DNA of 64,000 nt from Neostapfia colusana. Taxonomy: Eukaryota; Streptophyta; Magnoliopsida; Poales; Poaceae. Positions within the stretch are counted from its first letter, which is position 1; every line of letters starts with the position of its first letter. The translations under genes and the position numbers were made by a program. Below the pieces are notes generated by a model that was given only the letters and a program-made list of their open reading frames with translations, did not search any database and was not told where the DNA came from. The stretch lies in NCBI GenBank assembly GCA_030760725.1, contig JASWHV010000018.1:25700273-25764272 (forward strand), in the 5' to 3' direction. Of this stretch, positions 1 through 10,370 are shown piece after piece.

Positions 1-23
1 TACCGACAGTGGCCCCCGGGCCC
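1..23 (-). repeat. 3' LTR edge (L1) and adjoining PPT of E0
   Basis: Bases 1-8 (taccgaca) match the first bases of the minus-oriented LTR (TGTCGGTA read on the minus strand). Bases 9-23 read GGGCCCGGGGGCCAC on the minus strand, which is the sequence immediately upstream of every 3' LTR of this family here. It is only partly purine, as in other grass Tat elements. Confidence 0.75.
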
Positions 24-164
24 ATCTCGGGGGAGATAGCGAGCCCGAGGTGGGACCTTCGTCTCTTCTGTACCGTGCACTTTCTTGTCTTGAGTACTCC
101 CTGTGCTGGCAGGGTCTTGACGGCTTCGGTGTTCAGCCTCTTAGGACAGGGTGAATCCTGGCAT

Positions 165-704
165 CGGAGCTCAGCCCGGCTGTGGGGGCGGAGGTCCGGA
201 AGTCATCGGAGCTCAGGCCAGCGAAGGGCGTGAGGTCCGGAATCAGCGCTCGCCTCTGAAAGGAGGGCGAGGGCTGGCCTCGGAGCTTGGCCCAGCTATG
301 GGGGCGGAGTCCGGAAGTCATCGGGGCTCAGGCCAGCGATGGGCGTGAGGTCCAGAGGTCATCGGAGCTCAGGCCAGCGAAGGGCGTGAGGTCCGGCATC
401 AGCGCTCGCCTCTGAAAGGAGGGCGAGGGCTGGCCTCGGAGCTCGTCCTGGCTGTGGAGGCGGAGTCCGGAAGTCATCGGAGCTCAGGCCAGCAAAGGGC
501 GTGAGGTCCGGCATCAGCGCTCGCCTCTGAAAGGAGGGCGAGGGCTGGCCTCGGAGCTCGGCCTGGCTGTGGAGGCGGAGTCCGGAAGTCATCGGAGCTC
601 AGGCCAGCGAAGGGCGTGAGGTCCGGCATCAGCGCTTGCCTCTGAAAGGAGGGCGAGGGCTGGCCTCAGAGCTCGGCCCAGCTGTGGGGGCGGAGGTCCG
701 GAAC
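165..704 (-). repeat. Tandem repeat, ~116 bp unit, 3' internal region of E0
   Basis: About four and a half copies of a unit beginning tcatcggagctcaggccagc recur near positions 203, 318, 358, 474 and 589 (one short unit, others 115-116 bp). Each unit contains gcgctcgcctctgaaaggag. The same array occurs in B (25150-25790) and, in opposite orientation, in D (22688-23340). Short open frames across it are by-products of a unit length close to a multiple of three. Confidence 0.85.
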
Positions 705-1212
705 TGCTCAGTGGTCCCCCTTTCCTATCCCTTAGTCTCATTTGGCTTACTGTCCCAGGCCGGAATACGGGGCTTGAGCAATCCAGTGCACTTGGTCCCG
801 GAGGTCTGGCCCCAGCCCCAGTCAGGGTGTAACCGCCCGGCCCCCTGGTACTCAGACCATAGCGCCGGGAGGCAGAGTGCGCATGCTTTGGGTGCAAGAC
901 CGGGCAAAGCAAGGCTCCTGACCCCCCGTTCTAGCGTAGGTCTTTTCTCGGTGGAGACCAACTGGCGGTGCAGTACCCTTATAGGGGAAGATCCAAAAGG
1001 CCACCGGGCCTCTGGCAGGTACCCCAAGCACTACCGCCTTCGGCAGGATGGCAAATATCGACTATGCATGAGGGCAGGAAAGAGGAGCCGAGTGTACAAT
1101 GGACGCACACTGTCTAGAGCGTGGGGAGGTGTTCATATAAATTAATGCATAATTTAAATAAACACTTAAGTAAGCATGGTGAACTTACTGGGTAGCGTCG
1201 GAGCGCCTGTCT
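705..1212 (-). other. 3' internal non-coding region of E0
   Basis: No coding sequence is seen. The stretch matches B at about 25790-26276 and more distantly the 3' regions of E2, E4 and E5. It contains an AT-rich island (1133-1165, with ttaatgcataattt) that contrasts with the GC-rich surroundings and recurs just beyond the pol end of every Tat copy in the window. Confidence 0.7.
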
Positions 1213-1830
1213 TCACGCAGAGCGGGTCATGCGTGGCTTCTCGTACGCCGGACGCGGGGGGACCCCCATGGCTATATCAGGGGGAAGCATGGCTTCGGCC
1301 CCGCATAACATGTGGAAGGGTAGTTCCCGTGACCCGGCCCTGGGAAGTCCGGCTGGCCCTCGACATGGAGGAGCCGGTATCCCCCGACGGCTCTGGGTGC
1401 GTGCCTGCACCGGTTGTGTGGGTCTGTCTGGCGTGGACCTGGCACGCATTGCATCCCTAACCGGTCTGACGGCGTCCAGGTGGCTCTCGGTCAGTAGGAG
1501 CCATGCCGGGTTGCTTAACCGACCAACGTGCGGGACGATGAGCGTTCCCAGCACTCGCCTCCTTGGACTACTGCGAGCTAATCGCAGCCTTCCTCCTGGG
1601 TTATGCACCGCAATAGGATGTCGTGGCGCTACGCCAGTAAAGATACCAGCGCGTAGCACTTAGCCATCCGCACCACCCGTTCAGCGGATGCACGTTCATC
1701 AGGAAGGATGTCCTTCAAGGGGTCCTGGACCTCCGTGGTCCATGCATCGGGACTACTTGAGCTTCTGGATCTTGAGCGCTGGGTTGCACGGAGTCCCCAG
1801 TGACTCTTACGATCCTTTGGCGGCATCCAG
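1213..1830 (-). pseudogene. Integrase remnant of E0
   Basis: On the minus strand, broken frames resemble the element A integrase. One piece reads LCGAEAMLPPDIAMG, like the segment after the catalytic core. Another contains ILPDERASAERVVRMAK, like the integrase N-terminal side. The DDE catalytic core between them is largely missing, and frames shift repeatedly. It cannot make an active integrase. Element B (26477-26909) has the same shortened arrangement, so most of this loss predates both insertions. Confidence 0.75.
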
Positions 1831-2470
1831 GGCCGCCGGGACTGCCTAGCTTCGAGGCACTGGTTCAGCCCCCTTCACCCGGCTCGGCGGGCCGGGCTGT
1901 GGACCGCAGCAACGTCCTCTTGAAGACTCCTTCATGCGCAGGTGCTCCGATGGAGGCTTTCGTTGAGAGGTCATCAGCTGCGGCCGTGCAAAGGCGCGGT
2001 ACATGGCGCAGGTCCAAGCGCGAGGAATTCTTTCTCCAACATCTGCACGTGAAGCAGATAAGCAGCTAGCTGTGGGTCATTGCAGGGGCATTCACCCTTA
2101 ACTTGCTTGATAACTAGCTGGGAGTCGCCCTGCGCCAACAACTGGCGAGCGCCCAGAGACAGGACTGTCTTTTAGGCCAAAGATGAGTGCTTCATACTCT
2201 GCCAAGTTGTTGGTTGCCTTGGAATTAAGACGCACCATGTACCCAGACTGCTCCCCCGATGGCATGAGAAGCAGTACGCCGGCACCGGCCCCCTGCTTTC
2301 GCGAGGAGCCGTCGAAGAAGAGCGTCCAGTGAGGCCCGGTGAAGACTGGAGCTCGGTACTTTTGGTTCACCGTCTTCGTGGCCCCCTGGGTCAGCCTTCA
2401 TTGGCGTCCACTCAGCCACGAAGTCAGCCAGTGCTTGGCTCTTGACTGTCTGATGTGGTCGGGAGCTCAG
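1831..2470 (-). pseudogene. Archaeal-type RNase H (aRNH) remnant of E0
   Basis: The minus strand encodes HWTLFFDGSSRKQGAGAG and ATNNLAEYEALIFGL, which are the first Asp and the Glu motifs of the second, archaeal-like RNase H typical of Tat-lineage elements. Upstream in the coding direction is the linker KSQALADFVAEWTP. Frames are broken after the Glu motif (near 2170), so the later catalytic Asp region is out of frame. The upstream edge, near 2460-2510, is joined directly to gag with no protease, RT or first RNase H between them. Confidence 0.8.
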
Positions 2471-3928
2471 CTTGAACTCCGCCGTCTTCGGGCTGTCTTC
2501 CGGCTTCGGAAGCTGGCAGTGAGTGCCAGCTCCACCCTCCGCCTGCTCTGGTGCACTTGTCCGCCAGGCTGAAGGGCTCGGAGGCATCGCAGACCTCTCT
2601 GGTTGCAATCCTATCAAGCATCTTCTTGTCCTGGACACTGTCGAAGTGACGCCACCACAGAAGAACTTTGAATATGCGGACTGGTGTTGCGTACCTGGGA
2701 GAACCGCTGGATGAAGGAGCACAGCGACTCCCCAGGTTGTTGCTTGACGGCTTGGAGGTCAAGCTCCATGCCGGGACGGGTGTAGGAGCTGTCGAAGTTG
2801 GCGATGAACTGCCGGCAGAGCTCTCCCCAAGAAGTTATGGAACCCTGAGGGAGGTTCTTTAGCCAAGACCGGGCTGGGCCGGTCAAGTCGACGGGGAAGT
2901 AGTTTGGCCATGACGGCCTCATCCCCTCCTGCGGCAAGTACGGCGGTGGAGTAGATCTGGAGGAACACCGCCGGGTTGACGCTGCCGTCGTACTTCTCGG
3001 GCAGGTGCGGCCGAAACTTGCGCGGCCACCTCGTGAAGCGGAGGTGGGGCTCCAGGGTCGTACATCCTGCCCCTGTTGCTGCAGGTGTTGGTGCCGCGAA
3101 CGCTTGGTTCGACGCTGGCACAGTGTACCCCGGTATGGGCAAGGCTGCGCCATAGACCGGGGGCGCCGTTTGCAGGACATATGGCTGTGGCATATGCTGC
3201 GTGGCGTATGTCTGGGGCAGAGTTCGCGTGGCGAAAGTCTGTGCCTCAGGCAGCGTTGAGGCAGTCGTCATGCTGACGCCGGCCTCTTGGCTGCGACTTC
3301 TTTCTCGTCGCCGCTCGAGGAACATTCGGGCGTCTAGCCCTAGGTGGCATCGTTCCAGCTCAGTCCTCAGGTCCGTCGACGGAAGCCTGGTGGAGCTGGA
3401 ATCCGCCGTCTGTCCGTCAACCATTGGCGTGCGCGTCAGTGACAGGGCCGGTTGGCCGGAGCGTCATCCCCGCCGAAGTCAAGGGTTTGCGGTGGTGACG
3501 ACAAGACGGTCTACCTCGCGAATCCACTGCTGGGTCGCTGCCTGAGGCGCGTCCCCAGCAGGGGGATTGTGCAGTAGCGCTCTTGTTGCGGTTAGCGCAC
3601 CCCCGTCGGGTACGCCCAGCGCTACTGAAGACCTGACGTTGGTTGGAGCCTGCATTGCCGGGGTCGGCGCTGCCAGAGCCGGTTGCTGGCTCCCAGTGCA
3701 GGTACTGGTGCCGCGAACGCTTGGTTGCGCCTGGCAAAGTGTACCCCGGTATGGGCAAGGTTGCGCCATAGGCCGGGGACGCCGCTTGCAGAGCACATGG
3801 TTGTGGCTTATGCTGTGTGGCGTACGCCTGGGGCAGAGCTCGCATAGCAAAGGTCTGCCCTCCAGGCTGGGTCGAGGCCGATGTCATGTTGTCGCCAGCC
3901 TCTTGAGTGCGACGCCTTTCTCGACGTT
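2471..3928 (-). pseudogene. gag: gag remnant of E0 (C-terminal two thirds, with internal duplication)
   Basis: Minus-strand frames match the gag of E2 and E5. Recognisable stretches are a Pro/Ala/Gln-rich N-terminal region, PRKFRPHLPEKYDGSVNPA, the capsid segment with GSSYTRPG... and ESLCSFIQRFSQVRN, and a terminal FSLADKC. The zinc knuckle is gone, removed by the gag-aRNH joint. A segment rich in QQPALAAPTPAMQAP occurs here (about 3480-3710) and again in the other half of E0 (about 14200-14450), so the N-terminal part of gag is duplicated. E1 is inserted after position 3928, within the sequence for the ERRRERRR-type motif. Several frameshifts are present. Confidence 0.85.
3924..3928. repeat. 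Target-site duplication, left flank of E1
   Basis: ACGTT here and ACGTC at 14021-14025 flank E1. In uninterrupted gag copies the sequence at this point reads ...tctcg(g/a)cgtcgctcgagg, so the two flanks rejoin into gag with a 5 bp duplication carrying one difference. Confidence 0.8.
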
Positions 3929-5027
3929 TGTCGAAGTGTGCGATCGACACTTCCCCCGGGCCTGCACTGGGCAGCCCGCAGAGGTTCTTTTTTCGGAGGG
4001 GCTAGTTCCTAGCGGAGAGCTTGCGCGGATGGACGAGTTAGTGAGAGCTTGACACGGGGAGTTTTACGTGGTTCAGGCCGCCGGAGCGTAAAACCCTACG
4101 TCCACGGCGAGCTATGGAGCTCGCTGTATTGCTTGCTGCTCAGGGCCGGGGGCCTGAGCTTGGGGGTGAGTTACAGCTTGAGAGTGTGTGGCTAGCGTAT
4201 GAGTTGCAGAATGCGAACCCTTGCTATCGACGCCTACCCGAGCCTTTTATAGTCCAAGGCTCGGGCGGCTTACAAGGGAAGCCGAGACCCGACAGGTGGT
4301 CCCGGGAAGATTGTCTATTATCTACCGTATCTGTAGTTACGCCGGTGGTTGCCTCTGGTCGAAGGCTTCTGAGTCTTCATTTTGCCGCCCTGCCCATGCC
4401 GTGCTCTAGTCATAGTGGTTGATGACGGCGCAGGCGGCATGGGATGTCTTGTCGCGGCGTTTATTACCTGGCTGGTTCTGACACCGCGTGCCAGTCTGTG
4501 ATGCGACTGGACGCAACGGCACCTGACAGGCGCGTGCTCCGCGTTTCCGCGTCTTGGGAAGACGTGGGCCTTGAATACCTTGTACGGGCAAGGTGAGGAG
4601 CGCTTTTACGCCCGCTGCCTACCGCTCGGGGGCAGGCAGCACCGTTCTTCTAGCCACGTGGCGGGTCCGGAGCTCTTCTCTGAGGAGAGGGAGGTCCGGC
4701 CCCGCTAGACGCGTGACGCCTTCGGACCTCTCTCCCGCGGAGGGGGAGGTCCAGCTTCTGCACGCCACGTGGCGGGCCCGGAGCTCACCTCTTAGGAGAG
4801 GGAGGTCCGGCCCCGCTGGATGCGTGGCGTCTTCGGACCTCTCTCCCGCGGAGGGGAAGGTCCGGCTTCTGTATGCCACATGGCGGGCCCGGAGCTCTCC
4901 TCTGAGGAGAGGGAGGTCCGGCCCCGCCAGACGCGTGGCGCCTTCGGAGCTCTCCCTGCGGGGAAGGGCGAGCACCTTGGGCATTTTACCCTGTGTGCGG
5001 GGGTACCCCATATCTCAGGTACCGACA
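3929..5027 (-). repeat. 3' LTR (L2) of E1
   Basis: 1099 bp. It begins tgtcgaagtg and ends ggtaccgaca on the plus strand, so on the minus strand it runs TGTCGGTACC...CACTTCGACA. It contains the phased ACGT-core repeat array (about 4650-4960) and a TATAAAAG box on the minus strand (4244-4251). The PPT lies immediately to its right, which marks it as the 3' LTR. Confidence 0.92.
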
Positions 5028-5042
5028 GTGGCCCCCGGGCCC
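5028..5042 (-). other. Polypurine tract of E1
   Basis: Reads GGGCCCGGGGGCCAC on the minus strand, directly abutting the LTR start. It is the same sequence as at the other 3' LTRs of the family. Confidence 0.75.
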
Positions 5043-5518
5043 ATCTCGGGGGAGATAGCGAGCCCGAGGTGGAACCTCCGTCTCTTCCGATCCGCGCACT
5101 TTCTCTAAGTCCCGACTTGACCGCTGCCGGAGCACGAACGGCCGCGGGGTCGTGAGAGCGTGCGCCCACTTGATGATTGCTTTTACTGCGGTGGTTCCCA
5201 AGGCTGCCACTTCTGCACGTTGCGGCGCTTTCTTCGGGAACCGCCGAAGGGCCTTGCCGGCTCATCTTCTCAGGAGACTGACTCCTTGACCCCACCGCTT
5301 TAGTTAAGCGGCTTGGGCCCAGCTTTCATTAGCGCCCAGTCTCGGAGCCGGCGAGGTCGCCGATGCGATGTTTCCGGAGGTTTTCGAATTACATCGAACC
5401 ATCCCTGGAAAGTTTTAAAAGGTGATCACACCCGCATCGCGGCTTCCCTTCGCATTGCGCTGGTACTTCCCTTGAACTCTTGCGCCCCGGCTCTCCTGCC
5501 CTTGCGCCTTCTTTCGCT
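5043..5518 (+). promoter_or_regulatory. Putative 5' region of the antisense ORF of E1 (TATA-like box and inverted repeat)
   Basis: The stretch holds an inverted repeat (arms 5189-5199 and 5236-5246, GGTTCCC/GGGAACC cores) that is also present in A, E2, E3 and E5. It also holds a TATA-like TTTTAAAAGG at 5413-5422, about 100 nt upstream of the antisense ATG at 5519. No coding sequence is seen. Promoter function is inferred from position and motif only. Confidence 0.45.
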
Positions 5519-8299
5519 ATGGCTTCCAACTTGCTTCCGACGCACCTCGTTCGCTCCTCCGAGCTCGGGCCAGTGCGCAGGCTGCTGGGCTGGCGCTCGG
5601 AAGAGCAGAAGCATCGGCTCCGCCGAGGATCTCTCCCCCTGGTCCTGGGAAAGGGGGAGATTGTCTTCTTTACCGCTTATGCTCTGGCGGGGTTCGTTCC
5701 GCCGATTTCTTCCTTCTTCGTCACCCTGCTGGAGACATACGGTCTCCAACTCCACCATGTCTCCCCCAACTCCCTCGCAATGGCGGCAGTTTTTGTCCAC
5801 TTCTGCGAGATGTTCGTGGGGGTGCACGCCTCCGTGACGCTCCCCGCCACTTCTTTGTGCTGCGTACGACCGGACGCGGCTCAAAGACTCAGATGGGGGC
5901 GTATTACTTCCAGCATCGCTGCAAAGACCCCAAGGTCTCCGGATACCTCCTGCCCTTCAGCGCATCAAGGTGGGAGAACTGGAGGGAGATCTGGGTGGTA
6001 GTGCAGACCGATGAGCACGATCGCCTACAACTCCCAACCGCCAGCCCAACCACCGATCGCCGCTTCTGGGAGGAGATCCCTGAGCTGGAGCAGGAGTACA
6101 CTCCGGTCTTGGAGCGGATCCGGTTCTTGGCCAACGAGGGGCTGACGTCTCTAATGGTGCTGATGGACTTTATGTCCCGCCGCATTGCTCCCTTGCAGCA
6201 ACGCAGCCGCCCAGCGTGGTACTACACCGGTGAGCAGGACTGTACCAGGCTGGAGAGAGGCCCCGGCTCTGTCCCTTCCGACGAGGAGCTGGAGGAGATG
6301 GTGAGCAAGGTGAGCGGTGACTATATTCCCAGCGGCGTCCCCGTCCTTCCGCCTTCTGCCACCCCCCTCTTCTTGGAGCCTCAGAGGAGGTCAGAGCTCC
6401 TGCGGAAGATGCCGAACCTTGATGATATCGGGATTGCCGTTCGTCAGGTCGGGGATGCCTTCCGGGGCATCACCATTCCAGGAACCGAGCACCCCGAATC
6501 AGGGCATGAGGCATCCACTGCTGCCAAACCTTCCCCCAGAGCCGACGGAACCCAAGCCGCCGATAAAGGGAAAGGAAAAGAGCCGGCCCCCGGGCATCTA
6601 GAGAAAAAACACGCTCGGTCTCCTCCGAGGGTGCCGCCTGTGCCAATCCAGGGTGCCGGAGCTACCTTGCTTCCATCTCCCGGAGGTGCTGGTCCATCGG
6701 GTGGCGACCCAAAGAGGTCCCTAGTGTCCCTCCCCAGCGGGTCTCTCCCTAGACAGAAGCCGTCCGAATCAGCCCACGTATCTCGCCATCCTCCCTCGAG
6801 CGGCGGGGCTCCCAGGACGGATGTTGGTGGGGCAACGCCGGCGAGCGCACCGGAGGTCCAGGCGTCCCATTCCGCGACCGTTCCAACCGCTGGTCCTGGT
6901 AGTTCAGCTACAGCCCAGAGGCCAGTGCAGCAAGCTCGCTGGAGCGCTCATGCCGCTCAGTAAGTGATATTCTTTCTGACTTATAGGAGTAGAGCTCCTG
7001 CTTCTTCTCTTATTCTGAGGGCTTCTTCTTCTTTGCATGGACCGACCGGCTGCCAGGGGTGGGCCTCTTATCCGGCCGCCTTCAACCAGCGGGGGCTCCG
7101 CGCCTCGGCACCTAGGGGCCGCGGCGGCCCCCATAGCTCCCAAATCGATGGGGGCAGTGGCCTCAGTGGCCGCATCTGCTCCTACCCGCCCTCCTTCACC
7201 AGCCCAGAAGCCAGGTCTTGAGACCGGGAGGGCCGCTGTAGGTGTGCCTGCTGGGCCCCTGGCCTGGTTAGGACAGCGCCCCCCCGTAGCTGCCGAGGCG
7301 CCGGCGCTCCCGCCGGTCTTGGACTCATCTGGGGGGTCCAGCGGCGCGACTCCTGCTCCCCCTGCTCCGGTACCCGTGTGGGACGCCATGGAGCGTGCCC
7401 AGACCAGCTCCCGGCAGCTCCAATCTGCCTTTGAGCAGGAGCGGAAGGCATTGGCCGGCGAGAGGGACCGCCTTCTCAGCTGGCAGCAGCGGGCCCGGGC
7501 GGACCTCGACTCAAGGCAGTCAAGGCTTGAGGCCATGAGTGCTCTGCTTGGCGCCCAGAAGAAGGCCATTAGCCGCTTGGAGCTAGAGGCCCAGCGGGTT
7601 CGTGCCACCTACCGCGAGGCTCTGGCCAAAGCTGAAGCCAAAGCCAAGGAGTGTTCCGCCGCCGCGGAGGAGTTGCAGCTGCAGGTAGCCCATCGGGAGC
7701 ATGCCGTCGCTGATCGGGAACGCGCTGCTGCAGACGAGGAGGAGAAGACCACCGCTCGGCTGAGGGCCAAGGTGGAGGAGCTAAGGGCTCGGACTGAGGA
7801 GTTGGAGCTCCGTGAGTCGGCTGTCGCCGCGAGGGAGGAGCAGTCTTCCAAGGAGCTTCAGGCGGCGATGGATCGCGAGCTAGCGGCCCGCCAAGAGGTA
7901 GAGAGGCTCCAGTCCCTGCGGACTGCCGAGGCCCAGGCGGTCTGGCACTTCATTGCTAAGGCGGGATCCGTCTTGGCTCCTCTTGGTTTTAGCCCTGTGC
8001 AGATGGAGACCCCAGCACGGCCGGTGTCCGAAGCGGCCCCAGCCCTTGAGTCTCTCGGCGACGAGCTAGGTCGGCTTGAATCAGTGATCGCTGACGAGCT
8101 GGAAGCGGAAGGTCGGGGCCTTGCGAAGGAGGTTGCGATGCACGTTCTGTCGTGCTTCGTTAGCCGAGACCCTTCCTTTTCCCTGGCGCCGGTCCGTTTA
8201 GGACCCATCGCCGACCAGGAGGAAGCTGCCAGGGCCGAAGTCGAGGACTTAGCTGCCCTCGTGGCCTCTAGGTTTCATCGGGAGTCCGGGGACCCCTAG
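5519..8299 (+). pseudogene. Antisense additional ORF (aORF) of E1, long form: Transposase_28-like domain plus coiled coil
   Basis: The frame runs opposite to its element, starting near the 3' LTR, as known for antisense ORFs of some plant Tat elements (for example maize Grande). ATG at 5519 (MASNLLP...). Residues about 45-105 (GEIVFFTAYALAGF ... AVFVHFCEMFVGVHA) resemble the Pfam 'putative gypsy type transposon' family (Transposase_28). A one-base loss in a C-run near 5841-5845 shifts the frame. The frame then continues through FYWPT-free, Trp- and Pro-rich sequence to 6959. A second frame (7057-8299) is a long Glu/Arg/Ala-rich coiled coil ending at a TAG at 8297-8299. A 97-nt GT-AG segment would join the two in phase. 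Length would be about 890 residues. Function is unknown. It resembles long filamentous proteins only in composition. Confidence 0.7.
6960..7056 (+). other. Candidate intron in the E1 antisense ORF
   Basis: The donor GTAAGT begins at 6960, directly at the end of the upstream open frame. An acceptor ...TGCCAG ends at 7056. The segment is 97 nt, pyrimidine-rich toward its 3' half, and removal restores one continuous frame (the split codon becomes CAG). The shorter copy in E5 has no equivalent segment. Whether it is spliced is an inference. Confidence 0.5.
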
Positions 8300-9250
8300 G
8301 CACCCGCCCTCGTGTCTACAAGGCCCTGTACTTCCTTTCTTTATTTTTGTTGAGTCTGTAGCCCAGCTCGTGGAGCCTTTGTATGGACAGACTCCTGTTT
8401 CTTTCTGTGTCTGCATGCCCTAGTCTTCTTCTTAGCCTTTCCCGACCGAGCCCTTAGCTCCGCAAGGGCTCGGAGGCCTTGACCAATCTCGAAGCTCTGC
8501 ATGGACACCTTGTCCGGGTCCCCACTGTATACTAAGGGTTCCGGAGGTCTCCAGGACCCGCCTCACGAGATCGGAGGGGGGTCCGAGCCTGTTGGTCACG
8601 TGGCGGGCCCGGAGCTCCTGCCTGGGAGGAGGTCCGGGCCTGCAGGGCACGTGGAGGTCCCGGGCCTCTCCCTGCAGACCACGCGGCGATCCCGGAGCTC
8701 CCCTCGAAGAGGTGGGAGGCCTGGCCCTGCCGGACACGTAGGGCCTTTGGACCCCACCCCTGCGAGGGCTAGCCCTTTGATCTTACCTTAGGGTTTTTGG
8801 CCTACCGCGATCCCGTAGCGGCCCCCTGGTAGGTGCGTTCTATTGGGTGGATGCGCCTACCATACTCCTGCGGGGAGCTGAGGCTGAGAAATCCTGCACA
8901 TAAGGAAAAAGTAATTCTCCTTGGGGGCTCCCCCCTCTATTCCTTAGTCATATCTGCAGCAAATTCCGACTAAAGATGAAAATGAGAAGAGTGAATTGAA
9001 CGCATAGTGAGCACGCGTTAGTAGGGTAATCATAGAAATTTAATAAGTAAATTAAATGAGTACCAAAGAAGAGCAACGTAGGGTGGGCTTCTTTTCATAT
9101 AAATTTCCATACGGCGGAAGGAGGGCCGCATATGTAGGCCACGACCCACCTCAAGGGAAGCAAGACTCTACCCGCTTGGGGTCGGAACCAGGCGAAGCTG
9201 AACATTGTCCTGGACCGTCCCCTGAGGCTTAGTTGCTCCAAGCCCGATTC
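8300..9250 (-). other. 3' internal non-coding region of E1
   Basis: No coding sequence is recognised. Around 8590-8760 there are GC-rich repeats like those in the LTR, including cacgtggcgggcccgg (8598) and gggcacgtggagg (8648). An AT-rich stretch (about 8930-9060) and the motif gaagcaagactctac...cttggggtcggaaccagg (near 9160) follow. Both recur beyond the pol end of the other copies. Confidence 0.65.
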
Positions 9251-9850
9251 ACGGACTTTTATGGAAATTACTATGAAAAGAAGGGCCAGCCTGATTGTTG
9301 CTCTAGGGGTAGAACTTACAGTGGTGTTCCGTGTTCCGAAGGTTCGGGAGCGGGTCCCTTGTCTTCGGTTCTGGGGAATGGTCCCAGGCCCGGGATGTCC
9401 AGCCCCAGTACGGAAAATGGCCATACGGGCTGGATCATCCGTACCGTCCAAGCCGGTGTATGGATCTGCTTGGCATGGAACAGGCATGCCTAGCAGCTCT
9501 CGACCAGCTCGACGGCATCCTGGAGTGTTGCCGGCTAGTAGGAGCCATGCCGAAAGGCTTTACCGACAAGCGTGCGTGAGGAAGAATGACTCCCACATTA
9601 GCCTCCATGGATCTCAGCGAACAAGTCGCAGCCTTCCCCCTGGGTTATGCACCGCAATAGGATGTGGTTGGCGTCACGTCGGTAGAGATCCCCCTCTACC
9701 GCCATGTGTCTCTTAGCCATACGCGCAATCCGTTCAGCGGATACACGTTCATCAGGGAGGATATTGTCTTTCAAGTAGTCCCGGACCTCTGTGATCCATG
9801 CATCGGGTCTGACTTGAGCATCTGGATCTTGAGCGCTGGGTTGCACGGAG
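9251..9850 (-). pseudogene. pol: Integrase remnant of E1
   Basis: Minus-strand frames contain the N-terminal integrase side (ILPDERVSAERIARMAK, HILLRCITQGEGCDL) and fragments equivalent to the Cys-x2-Cys and central core region (FHAKQIHTP-like DNA, 9440-9530). The full D,D,E core cannot be followed: much of the central region is deleted or frameshifted. It is equivalent to A 18431-19636 but about half as long. Inactive. Confidence 0.75.
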
Positions 9851-10370
9851 TCCCCAGTGACGCTTATGATCCTTGGCGGCGCTCATGGCCGCCGGGACCG
9901 CCAGCTTCGAGGTGCTGGTCTAGCCCCCTTCGCCCGGCTCGGCGGGCCGGGCTGTGGGTCGCGGCAACGTCCTCTCGAGGCCCCCTTCAGGCACAGCGGC
10001 TCCGGTGGCAGTGGGGGCCCTCGTTGAAAGGTCGTCAGCTGCGGCCTTGCTAGCGCGCGGTACGTGGTGCAGGTCCAAGGCGAGGGGGTTTGTCTCCGCC
10101 GTCTTGGTTGATAACCAGACTGGGGATTGCCCTGAGCCAACGACTAGCGAGAAGGATGAGCACTCCATACTCTGCTATGGTGTTGGCTGCCTTGGAATTG
10201 AGACGCGCCACATACCCAGACTGCTCCCCCGATGGCATGAGGAACAGTACGCTAGCATCGGCCCCCTGCTTTCGCGGGGAGCCGTGGGCGAACATCATTT
10301 GATGAGTCCTGATGAAGGTCAGGGCTCAGGGTCCTGTTTCATCGTCTTCATGGCCCCCTGAGCATGCGTC
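9851..10370 (-). pseudogene. pol: aRNH remnant of E1
   Basis: The minus strand carries GADASVLFLMPSGEQSGYVARL and KAANTIAEYGVLI, equivalent to the first half of the archaeal-type RNase H of A and F. The first catalytic Asp motif is altered by small deletions (near 10270-10300). The rest is shifted in frame. The downstream Pro-rich linker toward integrase is present (AVPEGGLERTLPRPTARPAE-like frame, near 9960). Confidence 0.7.

Larger units (their letters stand above)
1..3928 (-). mobile_element. Element E0, 3' part: non-autonomous Tat-lineage Gypsy retrotransposon
   Basis: Read on the minus strand, this block runs from gag (right) to the 3' LTR edge (left). It holds, from right to left, gag, an aRNH remnant, an integrase remnant, a 3' repeat region, a PPT and the last 8 bases of an LTR. 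The remaining 5' part (gag start, primer site, LTR L4) lies at 14021-15698, because element E1 is inserted in gag. Protease, RT and the first RNase H are absent: gag is joined directly to the aRNH region. The same joint is present in element B, so this is an inherited non-autonomous form. Mobilisation would need enzymes in trans. The left LTR lies outside the window. Confidence 0.85.

Noticed and set aside
165..704. CRISPR-like or centromeric satellite array
   Set aside because: Units are head-to-tail without unique spacers, number only four or five, and sit at a fixed place in retroelements. The window is eukaryotic.
4593..5295. Arg/Pro/Gly-rich open frames on both strands in all Tat LTRs (for example 4593-5108, 13697-14290, 24565-25087, 45426-46028, 60510-61229)
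   Set aside because: They arise from GC-rich tandem repeats whose period avoids stops. They overlap on both strands, end at LTR edges and have no start context.
7057..8299. Host myosin-like or filament protein gene suggested by the long coiled coil
   Set aside because: It lies inside E1 between PPT and pol, antisense, exactly where Tat antisense ORFs occur, and has a counterpart in E5.
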